From contig JAKIUK010000030.1 in the NCBI GenBank assembly GCA_021647585.1, forward strand, positions 1 through 47,998: DNA of 47,998 nucleotides, given 5' to 3'. Position 1 is the stretch's first letter. Each line of letters begins with the position of its first letter. Under the pieces are notes generated by a model. It saw only the letters and a program-made list of their open reading frames with translations, did not search any database and was not told the origin of the DNA. This stretch comes from Methylococcaceae bacterium. GTDB taxonomy: Bacteria > Pseudomonadota > Gammaproteobacteria > Methylococcales > Methylomonadaceae. Below, in pieces: positions 16,968-25,596 of the stretch. Made by a program: the position numbers and the translations under genes.

Positions 16968-17348
16968 TTATCCAATCATTGAAATGCGAAAAATAGCCAC
17001 AATTGCAGCTATTGCGAAAAATAAAAAGGTTAATTTCATCAACCAGATTGAAGTGATTTTTCGCCATTCCGTATGCACATAATCTTCAATCACTACCTGT
17101 AAACCAAGTGCCGCATGATAAAATGCAGCAATAACCCAGGCAATGGCTAAAATACTATCTAATGGTCCCGCTAACCAGACAATGATCTGTTCATATGATG
17201 CGCTCAACAATTGCTTGGTATATAAAACCATCCACAACGATAAAGGAATTAACGTAATAGCCGTAATTCGCTGCATCCAGAAATGACCCGTTCCCGCTTT
17301 TGCAGATCCTAAGCCCCGGACTTTTGCTAAAGGTGTTTGAAAATCCAT
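16968..17348 (-). CDS. sdhD: Succinate dehydrogenase membrane anchor subunit SdhD
   Basis: A 126-residue protein with three membrane segments (about 30-48, 55-78, 97-120). The second carries YHAALGLQVVIEDYVH, with the heme b histidine and the quinone-site Asp-Tyr pattern of SdhD. It sits 4 bases downstream of sdhC. Confidence 0.93.
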   Translation of the reverse strand: MDFQTPLAKVRGLGSAKAGTGHFWMQRITAITLIPLSLWMVLYTKQLLSASYEQIIVWLAGPLDSILAIAWVIAAFYHAALGLQVVIEDYVHTEWRKITSIWLMKLTFLFFAIAAIVAIFRISMIG

Positions 17349-17352
17349 AATC

Positions 17353-17718
17353 TTAATAAAAAATTAGCGTTAAAACAAAAGACAATGCCAATTCAATAAT
17401 GGCATTTCTATCCATTTCATCTTTCTCAAAACCTGTCCCCACATCCCAAATCAAATGCCTAATGCCATGGCAAAGATGAAAAAACAAAGCATATATAAAA
17501 AACCAAATAGCAATACGTATCAAAGTATAATCCAGCACCGCCTGGAGATTTAGAAACGCTTCATTGCCTTGTAAAATGATAAAAAAACTGGCGACATAAG
17601 CAAAAAGCCCTAGCGCTAGAACAACACCTGTCATACGATGTGTAATTGAAATGATACCCGTTAGCGGTAACCTATATATCATTAAATGAGGCGAAAGCGG
17701 TCTGTTATTTTGTGCCAT
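17353..17718 (-). CDS. sdhC: Succinate dehydrogenase cytochrome b556 subunit SdhC
   Basis: A 121-residue protein with three membrane helices. The N-terminal RPLSPHLMIYRLPLTGIISI and the ITHRMTG motif are SdhC signatures, and HLCHGIRHLIWD carries the heme b ligand histidine. It is the first gene of the sdh operon; the 131 bases to divergent ygfZ must hold both promoters. Confidence 0.96.
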   Translation of the reverse strand: MAQNNRPLSPHLMIYRLPLTGIISITHRMTGVVLALGLFAYVASFFIILQGNEAFLNLQAVLDYTLIRIAIWFFIYALFFHLCHGIRHLIWDVGTGFEKDEMDRNAIIELALSFVLTLIFY

Positions 17719-17849
17719 CTTATTTTCTTAGGTAGTTTGGAGGCTGAATGCAACTTGATTATAGTACTTTTTTATATCAATTCCATTACATAATTTGTTT
17801 CTTCTCGTTAAACTATTACAATAATTTACTTTAATAAGACATATTACCC

Positions 17850-18839
17850 ATGAATATAGATTGGATAGATTTTTTAAAATCTAACAATGCCACGTTTACT
17901 GATAATTCAGAAATATTATTTTCTGAAGATAATCCAATAAATAGCAATTCTATTACCGCAATTGCGCATTTATCCATCATTAGCATTTCTGGCAAAGATG
18001 CCTCACAATTCCTACAAGGCCAACTCAGCTGCAATATAAATAAACTCACTGACTCTACCAGTTTTTTTACTGCCTTTTCAAATGCTAAAGGACGCACCAT
18101 CAGCTCCTTACTCGTTTTAAAACAAGCAGAAAACTATATATTAATCCTTCCTGAAGAATTAATTGAAAAAGTTATTAACAAACTACGGATGTATATTTTA
18201 CGTTCTGAGGTAAAGATAAAGAATATAACTGATGAATTGGCAATCATTGGAGTAACAACAAACCAAGACTTATTACCAATACAACCAGAAACTAACTTTT
18301 CCATCAACAACAGTTCAGAAATTACCATAAAGTTTCCTTCAAAGGATAATCGTTTCTTAATTGTAAGTCCTGTCAGCCAAGCAAAAGCACTTTGGACCCA
18401 ATTAACACAAAATAACAACCTGACTATTTGCAATTCAACTTCATGGCGTTATCAGGATATTTCCGCAGGTATACCCTGGCTTACAGAAGCTACCTCCGAA
18501 CAATACATTCCCCAAATGTTAAACATAGATAAATTAGGTGGAATCAGTTTTAACAAAGGTTGCTTTACAGGCCAGGAAATCATCGCTCGTACTCATTATT
18601 TAGGAAAAGCAAAACGCGCATTATTTCTCGCCGAATGTAATAGCACTGCACTTCTTGATAATGATATACAGATAATTAAAGATAATAACGAGCAATCCAC
18701 TGGAAAAGTACTATCCTTACAATCTAATGGGCAAACTATTAGATTGTTAATCGTTATGCCAACAGCTGATTCCGAGTTAAAAAACCTTATTTTTAATAAC
18801 TCAAATCAAGATAAAATTAATTTAATAGATTTTCAATAA
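17850..18839 (+). CDS. ygfZ: Folate-binding protein YgfZ (Fe-S cluster repair, GcvT-like)
   Basis: A 329-residue protein with the family motif KGCFTGQE at 236-243 (K-G-C-[FY]-x-G-Q-E) and a GcvT-like fold pattern. YgfZ is a tetrahydrofolate-dependent factor supporting certain Fe-S enzymes under oxidative stress. Its place divergent from sdhCDAB, whose SdhB carries three clusters, is common in gammaproteobacteria. An HDOD gene follows after 13 bases on the same strand. Confidence 0.93.
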   Translation: MNIDWIDFLKSNNATFTDNSEILFSEDNPINSNSITAIAHLSIISISGKDASQFLQGQLSCNINKLTDSTSFFTAFSNAKGRTISSLLVLKQAENYILILPEELIEKVINKLRMYILRSEVKIKNITDELAIIGVTTNQDLLPIQPETNFSINNSSEITIKFPSKDNRFLIVSPVSQAKALWTQLTQNNNLTICNSTSWRYQDISAGIPWLTEATSEQYIPQMLNIDKLGGISFNKGCFTGQEIIARTHYLGKAKRALFLAECNSTALLDNDIQIIKDNNEQSTGKVLSLQSNGQTIRLLIVMPTADSELKNLIFNNSNQDKINLIDFQ

Positions 18840-18852
18840 AGGTTCCAAAACA

Positions 18853-19695
18853 ATGCAATTTAAATCTGTTCAGGACTTTCTGGTACATGTACAGGAAGAA
18901 CTTGATGCAAACCGTCTGGTGCTACCCACTTTACCCGATGTTGCTTTAAAGGTAAGAGATGCTGTTGCCAAGGGAGAAGTCTCATCACAAGATCTTGCTG
19001 AAATGATTGTTACTGACGCGGCATTGTCAGCCAGACTGATGCAAGTTGCTAACAGTCCGTTATATCGAGGGACCGTTGAAGTAAATAATATTCAAATGGC
19101 TGTTACCCGCTTGGGAAGCACTACCATTAGAACATTAATTACCAGCCTGGTAATGCAGCAAATGTTCACTCCGACTACAGAAGTTTTAGAACAGTATTTT
19201 AGAGAGACATGGGAACAAGGCGTTAATGTATCAGCCATTTCTCGTGCTCTTGCTGCATTTGTCCCTCACCTTAACCCTGACGAAGCCATGCTGGCTGGCT
19301 TAATTCATCAAATTGGCAAGCTACCTATTTTAATGCTAGTTGAAGATATCCCTGAATTTAGAGATAGTCCTTCTCGATTGAACAAATTATTGGAAAAAGC
19401 ACACCCTGAAATAGGTAAAATTATTATGAATACCTGGGATTTTCCTGAAGAATTAAAATTGGTAGCGTCTGAATATATTAATTTTGAAAGAGATAGTAGT
19501 GAAAAAGCTGATTATGTTGATTTAGTACAAGTTGCTTTCTTACAAAGTATTGCTGGAACTGATCACCCGGCCTGTAGAGTTGACTGGAATACTGTATCCT
19601 CTTTTGCAAAACTCGGCCTGGCATCTGATGCTGAAATTCTTGACATCGAAGGCGTATCAGAAGAAATTGGGCTTACGCATTCCATGCTAAAGTAG
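18853..19695 (+). CDS. HDOD domain signalling protein
   Basis: A 280-residue HDOD protein with LVLPTLPDVALKVRDAV near the start and SARLMQVANSPLYRG near residues 55-69. HD-type catalytic residues are not complete, as is normal for HDOD. It follows ygfZ after 13 bases and is probably co-transcribed. Distinct in sequence from the 12,771 protein. The signal and partner are unknown; such proteins often act in c-di-GMP, motility or stress signalling. Confidence 0.9.
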   Translation: MQFKSVQDFLVHVQEELDANRLVLPTLPDVALKVRDAVAKGEVSSQDLAEMIVTDAALSARLMQVANSPLYRGTVEVNNIQMAVTRLGSTTIRTLITSLVMQQMFTPTTEVLEQYFRETWEQGVNVSAISRALAAFVPHLNPDEAMLAGLIHQIGKLPILMLVEDIPEFRDSPSRLNKLLEKAHPEIGKIIMNTWDFPEELKLVASEYINFERDSSEKADYVDLVQVAFLQSIAGTDHPACRVDWNTVSSFAKLGLASDAEILDIEGVSEEIGLTHSMLK

Positions 19696-19715
19696 CATTT
19701 GACCTAGGAGGCTGT

Positions 19716-19830
19716 CACATTTCAATGGATACTATACAAAAGTATCTTCGTAGAGTGCCTTGTACGCACCATTTCAACAATAGAAGGATAAAAAATATTT
19801 TTGATGCGTGCAACGCATCCGACATTTATA
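19716..19830. repeat. 115-bp dispersed repeat, copy 1
   Basis: Runs from cacatttcaatggatactat to gcatccgacatttata, about 90% alike to 21,108-21,222 and in the same orientation. Inside, gtgccttgtacgcacc and gcgtgcaacgcatcc form an imperfect stem. Just before it lies ctaggaggctgtc, the same end as the palindrome at 26,870. The rest of 19,831-19,993 is AT-rich and holds the ctaA promoter presumably. Confidence 0.85.
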
Positions 19831-19993
19831 ACTTTAAAATGTAGTATTTTTATTCATTCCATAACAACAATCGACCCTATTGTATTACAGAAGCACTGTT
19901 TGCATTCAACAAAAAAACCACAACAAACCTGATACAATAACCTCACGAATATAATCAAACCCGTCACAACCATTCAAAACAAAACTACTTATC

Positions 19994-20989
19994 ATGATCA
20001 ATCATCAAGCGGCTCATCATTTTAGACGCCTGGGCATGTTAACCATCTGTGCCGTTTATTTTGTTATTCTTGTTGGTGGTATTGTTAGGGCATCGGGGGC
20101 AGGAATGGGTTGTCCAGATTGGCCCACTTGTTTTGGCCAATGGGTACCGCCCACCGAAGAGTCTCAATTACCGAAAAATTATCATGAAATATATGCTGAA
20201 CGTGGCTATGAGAATACCCAATTTAATCCGGTAAAAACCTGGACTGAATATGCCAACCGCCTGGTCGGAGTTACTATTGGTTTTTTGATTTTTTTAACTG
20301 CCTGGTCATCCAGAATTTATTTAAAAAACGATAAAGCTATTTTTTACCTCTCCTTGTCCGCGTTTTTTCTAGTCGGATTCCAAGGCTGGCTTGGTTCAGC
20401 TGTAGTTGCAAGTAATTTACAACCTTTCATGATTACTCTGCACATGTTATTAGCACTTTTTATTGTTGCCCTACTGATTTATGTTATAGCGAGATCGCAA
20501 CAGCAGTATCTTGCTCAAATAAATAGCAGTCAAATACCCAGCCTGGTAAAACCTGCCATAATCTGCGCCTTGGGGTTAACACTAATACAGGTAGCCATGG
20601 GAACGCAAGTCAGAGAAGCTGTAGATTTTATTGCCCATGAACATAAATACATTGGAAGAGAATTCTGGAGAGACAGTTTCCCACTCGTTTTTTACATTCA
20701 TCGTTCATTTTCAGCCATTATTTTATTTACCAACTTATGGATAAGCTGGAAAATATTTAATGCAGTAGATAAAAACAATCTTATCCGCCGTTGCTGTTAC
20801 TTACTTATAGGCGTAATTATTACTGCTATCATTGCTGGCATTACGCTCGATAGATTAGGAGTCCCCCCTATTGCTCAACCTATTCATTTGTTAATGGCTA
20901 ATCTGATATTTGGCATACAATTTTTTATTTATATTTGCCTTGTCTTTTCATCAGATAAAAAAATAGCCGGGCTGAAATCTGGAATATAA
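19994..20989 (+). CDS. ctaA: Heme A synthase (COX15/CtaA family)
   Basis: A 331-residue integral membrane protein with about eight membrane segments. Motifs: GGIVRASGAGMGCPDWPTCF near residues 28-47, then EYANRLVG with the family Glu, and further conserved His in TLHMLLA, FIHRSFSAI and IHLLMANL. It hydroxylates the C8 methyl of heme O to make heme A for aa3-type cytochrome oxidase. It stands alone rather than in a cox operon, and is flanked on both sides by copies of the same 115-bp repeat. No ctaB or cox gene is in the window. Confidence 0.92.
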   Translation: MINHQAAHHFRRLGMLTICAVYFVILVGGIVRASGAGMGCPDWPTCFGQWVPPTEESQLPKNYHEIYAERGYENTQFNPVKTWTEYANRLVGVTIGFLIFLTAWSSRIYLKNDKAIFYLSLSAFFLVGFQGWLGSAVVASNLQPFMITLHMLLALFIVALLIYVIARSQQQYLAQINSSQIPSLVKPAIICALGLTLIQVAMGTQVREAVDFIAHEHKYIGREFWRDSFPLVFYIHRSFSAIILFTNLWISWKIFNAVDKNNLIRRCCYLLIGVIITAIIAGITLDRLGVPPIAQPIHLLMANLIFGIQFFIYICLVFSSDKKIAGLKSGI

Positions 20990-21107
20990 TTGTATAGTTT
21001 TAAAACGTTAAAATTGACTTTTGGCCCAATAAATCCTATATTTTAAAGGATAGCAAGTAAACTATGATCCACTTGAGCTTTAGACAGTATCTTTAGTTCT
21101 ACTTTGT

Positions 21108-21222
21108 TACATTTGTATGGATACTATACAGAAGTATCTTCGTAGGGTGCTTTGTACGCACCATTTCGACAATGGAAGGATAAAAAATATTTTGGGTGCG
21201 TGCAACGCACCCTACATTTATA
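21108..21222. repeat. 115-bp dispersed repeat, copy 2
   Basis: The more regular copy: gtagggtgctttgtacgcac (21,142 onward) pairs with gggtgcgtgcaacgcaccct (to 21,212). Same orientation as the 19,716 copy, so the two bracket ctaA as direct repeats. Confidence 0.85.
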
Positions 21223-21278
21223 GCCTGACAAAGTACTTAAGTCTGATATTTCAGTCCTTATCTATATAGAGAGTTATT

Positions 21279-21917
21279 ATGCTAGCATCTGTATCGACCA
21301 TTCAGTCAGCAATACAGCAGACTCATACGCCACAGCATACTTTTGAAACTAAGAAAGACCTGACTGAAAATTTAAAAAAACAAAATGAGGATACGGTAAA
21401 ATCTGAGTCATCAAAATTAACCGAAAAAGCATTTGAACAACTTAGTAAGGAAGAGCAAGCTAAAGTTCAGCAACTAAAAATTCGTGACCTTGAAGTTAAA
21501 GCGCATGAGCAAGCACACCTAAGTGCTGCAGGTACCTTGGCTATTGGTGGTGCTAGCTTTACCTACACTAACGGGCCCAATGGCGTACGTTATGCAACGG
21601 GTGGCGAGGTAAGTATTGATACCTCAGCAGTCAATGAAGATCCTGCCGCCACGATTAGAAAAGCAGATGCTATTCGACGCGCTGCACTCGCCCCGGCAAC
21701 ACCTTCTTCTCAAGATCAATTGGTTGCTAATAATGCCACTGCAATGGCTGAAATGGCTAGAACCGAATTAATTCAACTGACACAGGAAGATAAAGAAAAC
21801 GCAATAAAAACTAAAGAAACCAGATCAGAAGAAGAACAAAACGACAGTAATAAAAAAAATGAACCTAGTGAAAATTCAGTTTCAATAACAGGCTCACTCA
21901 TAGATTTTTCTGTTTAA
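21279..21917 (+). CDS. Putative metalloprotease of the CJM1_0395/SprA-related family
   Basis: A 212-residue protein. The conserved core is KIRDLEVKAHEQAHLSAAG with a zinc-binding HExxH form HEQAH at 76-80, then GGASFTYTNGPNGVRYATGG, typical of the SprA-related family. Both ends are charged and low in complexity (Lys/Glu/Asn-rich). No signal peptide is evident. Function in the family is not established; peptidase activity is predicted from the motif only. Confidence 0.85.
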   Translation: MLASVSTIQSAIQQTHTPQHTFETKKDLTENLKKQNEDTVKSESSKLTEKAFEQLSKEEQAKVQQLKIRDLEVKAHEQAHLSAAGTLAIGGASFTYTNGPNGVRYATGGEVSIDTSAVNEDPAATIRKADAIRRAALAPATPSSQDQLVANNATAMAEMARTELIQLTQEDKENAIKTKETRSEEEQNDSNKKNEPSENSVSITGSLIDFSV

Positions 21918-21920
21918 AAG

Positions 21921-22649
21921 CTAGATCTCCACAATCCTGTTCTGGTCAAAGCTATCTACTACCTTTCTCCCCATGTAACCTCTAGGGTTACTGAGTATTC
22001 TCGCACCAGCAATTCTATAATCACCAGGACTGTGAATATGCCCATGAAACCAGGCATCTATTTCATGCTCATGAAACAAATATTTTAAATCATTACAATA
22101 AGCCATCTTCTTAAGTGAGTTGGTAGAATCATCCCAGCTCCACTCTGTAGGTGCATGATGGGTAACTACGATAGTTTTTCCTGAATAGGATTGAGCTAAT
22201 TGCTTTTCTAGCCACTGTTTAGAGATATGATGAAGCTTGGTGAAAACCGTTTGATCAAAAGGTTGGTCTTCATACATGATTTTTCTAAAATCGTTTAGGG
22301 TCTTACCAATTGCTGCAGATTTTTCCTCACCTTCTAGAAAAAGGTCTGCCCATAAACTGCATCCCAGAAAGCGAATACCTTTATAGTTAAAAACATTATT
22401 TTCTAGAAAATGAATACGACTCCCTGCACATTCATCCCGCAGCAACTTCAGTGTTTCTTTGTATTCATGGGTATAAAACTCATGATTACCCGCCACATAA
22501 ATCACGGGTTTTTTAAGTGTTTTAAGCCAATCAACACCTTGCCTAAAAATACCAATATCACCCGCAGCTATAATTAACTCAGCATCATTATCTGGTGGAA
22601 TCAATGGTCCAAATTCCAAATGAACATCAGAAAAGTAATTTATCCGCAC
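21921..22649 (-). CDS. Metallophosphoesterase (calcineurin-like)
   Basis: A 242-residue protein with all five metallophosphoesterase blocks: DVH (8-10), GD (31-32), GNHE (54-57), a THHAP segment near 162-166, and GHIH near 198-201. It should bind two metals and cleave a phosphoester; the substrate is unknown. It is convergent with the metalloprotease gene, whose stop lies only 3 bases away, and divergent from ispG. Confidence 0.92.
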   Translation of the reverse strand: MRINYFSDVHLEFGPLIPPDNDAELIIAAGDIGIFRQGVDWLKTLKKPVIYVAGNHEFYTHEYKETLKLLRDECAGSRIHFLENNVFNYKGIRFLGCSLWADLFLEGEEKSAAIGKTLNDFRKIMYEDQPFDQTVFTKLHHISKQWLEKQLAQSYSGKTIVVTHHAPTEWSWDDSTNSLKKMAYCNDLKYLFHEHEIDAWFHGHIHSPGDYRIAGARILSNPRGYMGRKVVDSFDQNRIVEI

Positions 22650-22730
22650 AATTTAGCTCTTATGTATAGCGCCTATGGAGTATAATTATCTAGTATATCA
22701 TCTTTATATCTTAAAAAGCCCACGGCCTAA

Positions 22731-22751
22731 ATAAAGATAAAGATAAAGATA
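22731..22751. repeat. Short tandem repeat (ataaag)3
   Basis: Three and a half units of ataaag lie 28 bases upstream of the ispG start, in the divergent promoter region. Copy number could vary by slippage. Confidence 0.6.
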
Positions 22752-22779
22752 ATCTCTATTCAATTCAGAAAAAAAGATC

Positions 22780-24000
22780 ATGTCAATTAGTCCTAGAAAA
22801 CATACACACCAAGTCTTGGTTGGTGATATCAAAGTCGGAGGTGGAGCACCAATAGTTGTGCAATCCATGACCAATACAGATACAGCTGATATTGCCGGAA
22901 CCGTCAAACAAATCATGGAACTTTCAACTGCCGGCTCTGAACTGGTTAGAGTAACAGTTAATACTGAAGAAGCAGCTCAAGCAGTCGCAGAGATTCACAA
23001 TAAATTAATTCAAAAAGGTTTTTCAGTACCTATTGTTGGGGATTTTCATTTCAATGGACATAAATTACTGGATAAACATCCCGAATGTGCAGAAGCGCTG
23101 GCTAAATTTAGAATCAACCCGGGCAATGTTGGGCGAGGTAAAAACCGTGATCCACAGTTCCAGCAAATGATTGAATTTGCTTGCAAATACAATAAGCCTG
23201 TTCGAATTGGAGTCAATGGAGGAAGTTTAGACCAGACGGTTTTAATGCGTTTGCTGGATGAAAACAGGCTCAAAGATAATCCACAAGAATTACCCGCCAT
23301 TACCCGTGAAGCCATTGTAATTTCTGCCCTGGAAAGTGCAGCAAAAGCACAAGAATATGGCCTGGGTAAGGATAAAATAATTTTATCCTGCAAAATCAGT
23401 AACGTTCAAGAGTTAATTAGTATTTATCAGGACCTTTCAGAACGTTGCGACTATGCTTTGCATTTGGGATTAACCGAAGCTGGCATGGGATCAAAAGGAA
23501 TTGTCTCTTCTTCTGCTGCATTATCCGTACTAATGCAGCAAGGTATCGGTGATACTATCCGTATTTCATTGACCCCTGAACCTGGTGGTGCTAGAACAAC
23601 AGAAGTGGTGGTTGCCCAGGAAATGCTACAAACCATGGGCTTTCGTTCTTTTACGCCGATGGTTATTGCCTGTCCAGGTTGCGGTAGAACAACCAGTGAT
23701 TATTTCCAAAAACTAGCCCAGGAAATCCAATCATTTTTACGCGATCAAATGCCTACCTGGAAAGAAAAATATAAAGGCGTAGAAGAGATGGAAGTTGCAG
23801 TTATGGGATGTGTTGTTAATGGCCCGGGAGAAAGCAAAAATGCAAATATTGGTATTAGCTTACCTGGTACAGGAGAAAGCCCAGTAGCCCCCGTTTACGA
23901 GGACGGAGTAAAAACAGTAACCCTTAAAGGTGACAAAATAGCGGAAGAATTTCATGGCTTAGTGGAACGTTATATTGAATCTCACTACGGTACACATTGA
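22780..24000 (+). CDS. ispG: 4-hydroxy-3-methylbut-2-enyl-diphosphate synthase (flavodoxin)
   Basis: A 406-residue IspG (GcpE) of normal bacterial length with the N-terminal TIM-barrel start PRKHTHQVLVGDIKVGGGAP. The C-terminal [4Fe-4S] ligands are in ACPGCGRT and GCVVNGPGESK. It makes HMBPP in the MEP isoprenoid pathway. It stands alone; frequent neighbours rodZ and hisS are absent. The start has only a weak purine-rich stretch upstream. Confidence 0.97.
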   Translation: MSISPRKHTHQVLVGDIKVGGGAPIVVQSMTNTDTADIAGTVKQIMELSTAGSELVRVTVNTEEAAQAVAEIHNKLIQKGFSVPIVGDFHFNGHKLLDKHPECAEALAKFRINPGNVGRGKNRDPQFQQMIEFACKYNKPVRIGVNGGSLDQTVLMRLLDENRLKDNPQELPAITREAIVISALESAAKAQEYGLGKDKIILSCKISNVQELISIYQDLSERCDYALHLGLTEAGMGSKGIVSSSAALSVLMQQGIGDTIRISLTPEPGGARTTEVVVAQEMLQTMGFRSFTPMVIACPGCGRTTSDYFQKLAQEIQSFLRDQMPTWKEKYKGVEEMEVAVMGCVVNGPGESKNANIGISLPGTGESPVAPVYEDGVKTVTLKGDKIAEEFHGLVERYIESHYGTH

Positions 24001-24058
24001 TTTGTTTAGGTGATTTGATGGAATAAAGTTACCAAGATTGCGATGATTTTTTGTTTCT

Positions 24059-24120
24059 GATTAAACTATCTCAAGAGGCACATAGTTATTCTACGTAACG
24101 ATTGAGATCGTTTAGTCAAG
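24059..24120. repeat. Long stem-loop downstream of ispG
   Basis: gattaaactatctcaa at 24,059 pairs with ttgagatcgtttagtc ending near 24,120, about 14 of 16 bases. It could terminate ispG or be the relic of another small palindrome; no T-run follows. Confidence 0.5.
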
Positions 24121-24171
24121 AATAAAAAGACAAGTAAGGTAGTTAACTTTTTTTCGTCAACCCGCCTTAAT

Positions 24172-24334
24172 CCTAGAAAAATCAGTTGGATCACGGGTTC
24201 TAGTACAAGCTCTTGATTCCACAGCACTTCAAAAAAATGCCCGCTTAACCTAATGGGTGAAGCTAAGATTTTTTTAAATCACCGTGAAACCAATATCTTG
24301 CACTATAATTCCGCGCCCAACTAATCTTTCTAGG
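24172..24334. mobile_element. MITE copy B, terminal inverted repeats cctagaaaaatcagttgg
   Basis: A 163-bp element. The left end cctagaaaaatcagttgg and right end ccaactaatctttctagg are near-perfect inverses. The body is closely alike to copy C at 39,933-40,143 (for example cttcaaaaaaatgcccgc and ccaatatcttgcactataat). There is no coding capacity. Together with the stem-loop it fills the gene-free 24,001-24,453 stretch, along with agactttagcctgcc near 24,395, a half of the repeat seen at 29,709. Confidence 0.8.
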
Positions 24335-24453
24335 TTAATATCTAACCGTCTTTTCAAAACTTAAATCCGCTCTTCATATAATTAAAATAGAGCAGACTTT
24401 AGCCTGCCAAAGTACCAATAAATAAAAGCACTCTGCCTAATAAAAAAAGCTTA

Positions 24454-24981
24454 TTAATCGGAAATCGTAGTCCACTTGGCTGCCAATTTCCCTGATGCTA
24501 TACCTAAACCAACACCTATAAGCAGTGAACATGAGATAACCAGCAATGGGTTTTCCCAAGTTACATTAAGAAGGATATTTGGAGAAAGCATATCAGGTGT
24601 TTGCAAAAGATAGCCAAAAGTAGCTGAATAGCCAAGTACTGTTGCTGGTATACATGCCAGCACTGGTAAATTTGCTGCCAGACAAGATACAACTACCGAA
24701 ATACAAACAACAATTCCCGCCATCAATGGAAAGCCTAAAGCAGCATCAGCCGGTATATTAGTTAACTGAACTGCGGCATACCAAGCCATAACTACACCAA
24801 ATACGCTACAAATTGCAGTATTCTTTGCAGCTTCATCGTTACCACCTAAAGCAAAATAGGCTGCCCAGGAAATAGTTGCCGCCCAGATTAAAAAGACACC
24901 CGCTAATGGCCCAACAGCCAAAAAGACAGCTGCCCCAGCTAAAACACCAATACTTAAAGAAAGTGCTGTAAGACTATTCAT
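24454..24981 (-). CDS. DUF1097 family membrane protein
   Basis: A 175-residue protein with about five or six hydrophobic helices and small-residue-rich packing, resembling the DUF1097 (YcdZ-like) family of unknown function. The ATG at 24,981 is chosen because GGAG lies 8 bases upstream; an earlier GTG at 25,002 would read through that site. It is on the same strand as the hemerythrin and HPP genes, about 180 bases downstream of hemerythrin. Substrate or role is unknown. Confidence 0.72.
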   Translation of the reverse strand: MNSLTALSLSIGVLAGAAVFLAVGPLAGVFLIWAATISWAAYFALGGNDEAAKNTAICSVFGVVMAWYAAVQLTNIPADAALGFPLMAGIVVCISVVVSCLAANLPVLACIPATVLGYSATFGYLLQTPDMLSPNILLNVTWENPLLVISCSLLIGVGLGIASGKLAAKWTTISD

Positions 24982-25162
24982 ATAAAATCTCCAATGTGTC
25001 ACCTCATAATAATTATTATGTTAGTTCGTAGTGAGGTGGTACTACAAAACCTAATTAAGCCGCCAAACTGATTGTAGTAAGCAGAATGTTCGACTGATTT
25101 AAGCACAAACCAACAAGATAAGCAAAGCCCTTCTGAACAACGCTTTAGTTCTCACTTGACTA

Positions 25163-25585
25163 CTACTCATTCAGCATACCCTGCTTAATAAAAGCTGAAG
25201 TAACTATATCCATTGTAGAAATATGATTTACATACCACTTTGGCCATGTATCTCTGACATAAATCGCCAGAACGTGCTGATCCTTTGTATCTTTCCAGGC
25301 TTTAACTATAGATTCCAGCTCTTCAAATGCATTAATATGTTCACCCTGATGACAATCGTAAGCAGGAAAACCATATTTTTCCATCATAGAGTTTTCCCTG
25401 TTAAAATGTGCTCGAGTATGCTCTAGCCAGCTATCACACAGTCGAGTTATTTCTTCTATATTATTATCTAAAATAGCAACATTAACGCAATTAACAATAT
25501 CTAATTCATTCCGGTGCACATCATTCATTGCATCCATAGCCACTTGAGGAATATCCTCAGCGTGTAGTACATTTTTATTTTCCAT
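25163..25585 (-). CDS. Bacteriohemerythrin
   Basis: A 140-residue single-domain hemerythrin with the complete diiron ligand set: H24, H60, E64, H79, H83, H121 and D126. Such proteins bind O2 reversibly; in methanotrophs a bacteriohemerythrin is known to supply O2 to membrane methane monooxygenase, and others sense or scavenge O2. It lies 11 bases after the HPP-CBS gene, so the two are an operon. With the denitrification genes nearby, an O2-buffering role at low oxygen is reasonable but inferred. Confidence 0.93.
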   Translation of the reverse strand: MENKNVLHAEDIPQVAMDAMNDVHRNELDIVNCVNVAILDNNIEEITRLCDSWLEHTRAHFNRENSMMEKYGFPAYDCHQGEHINAFEELESIVKAWKDTKDQHVLAIYVRDTWPKWYVNHISTMDIVTSAFIKQGMLNE

Positions 25586-25596
25586 TCATCAATGAC

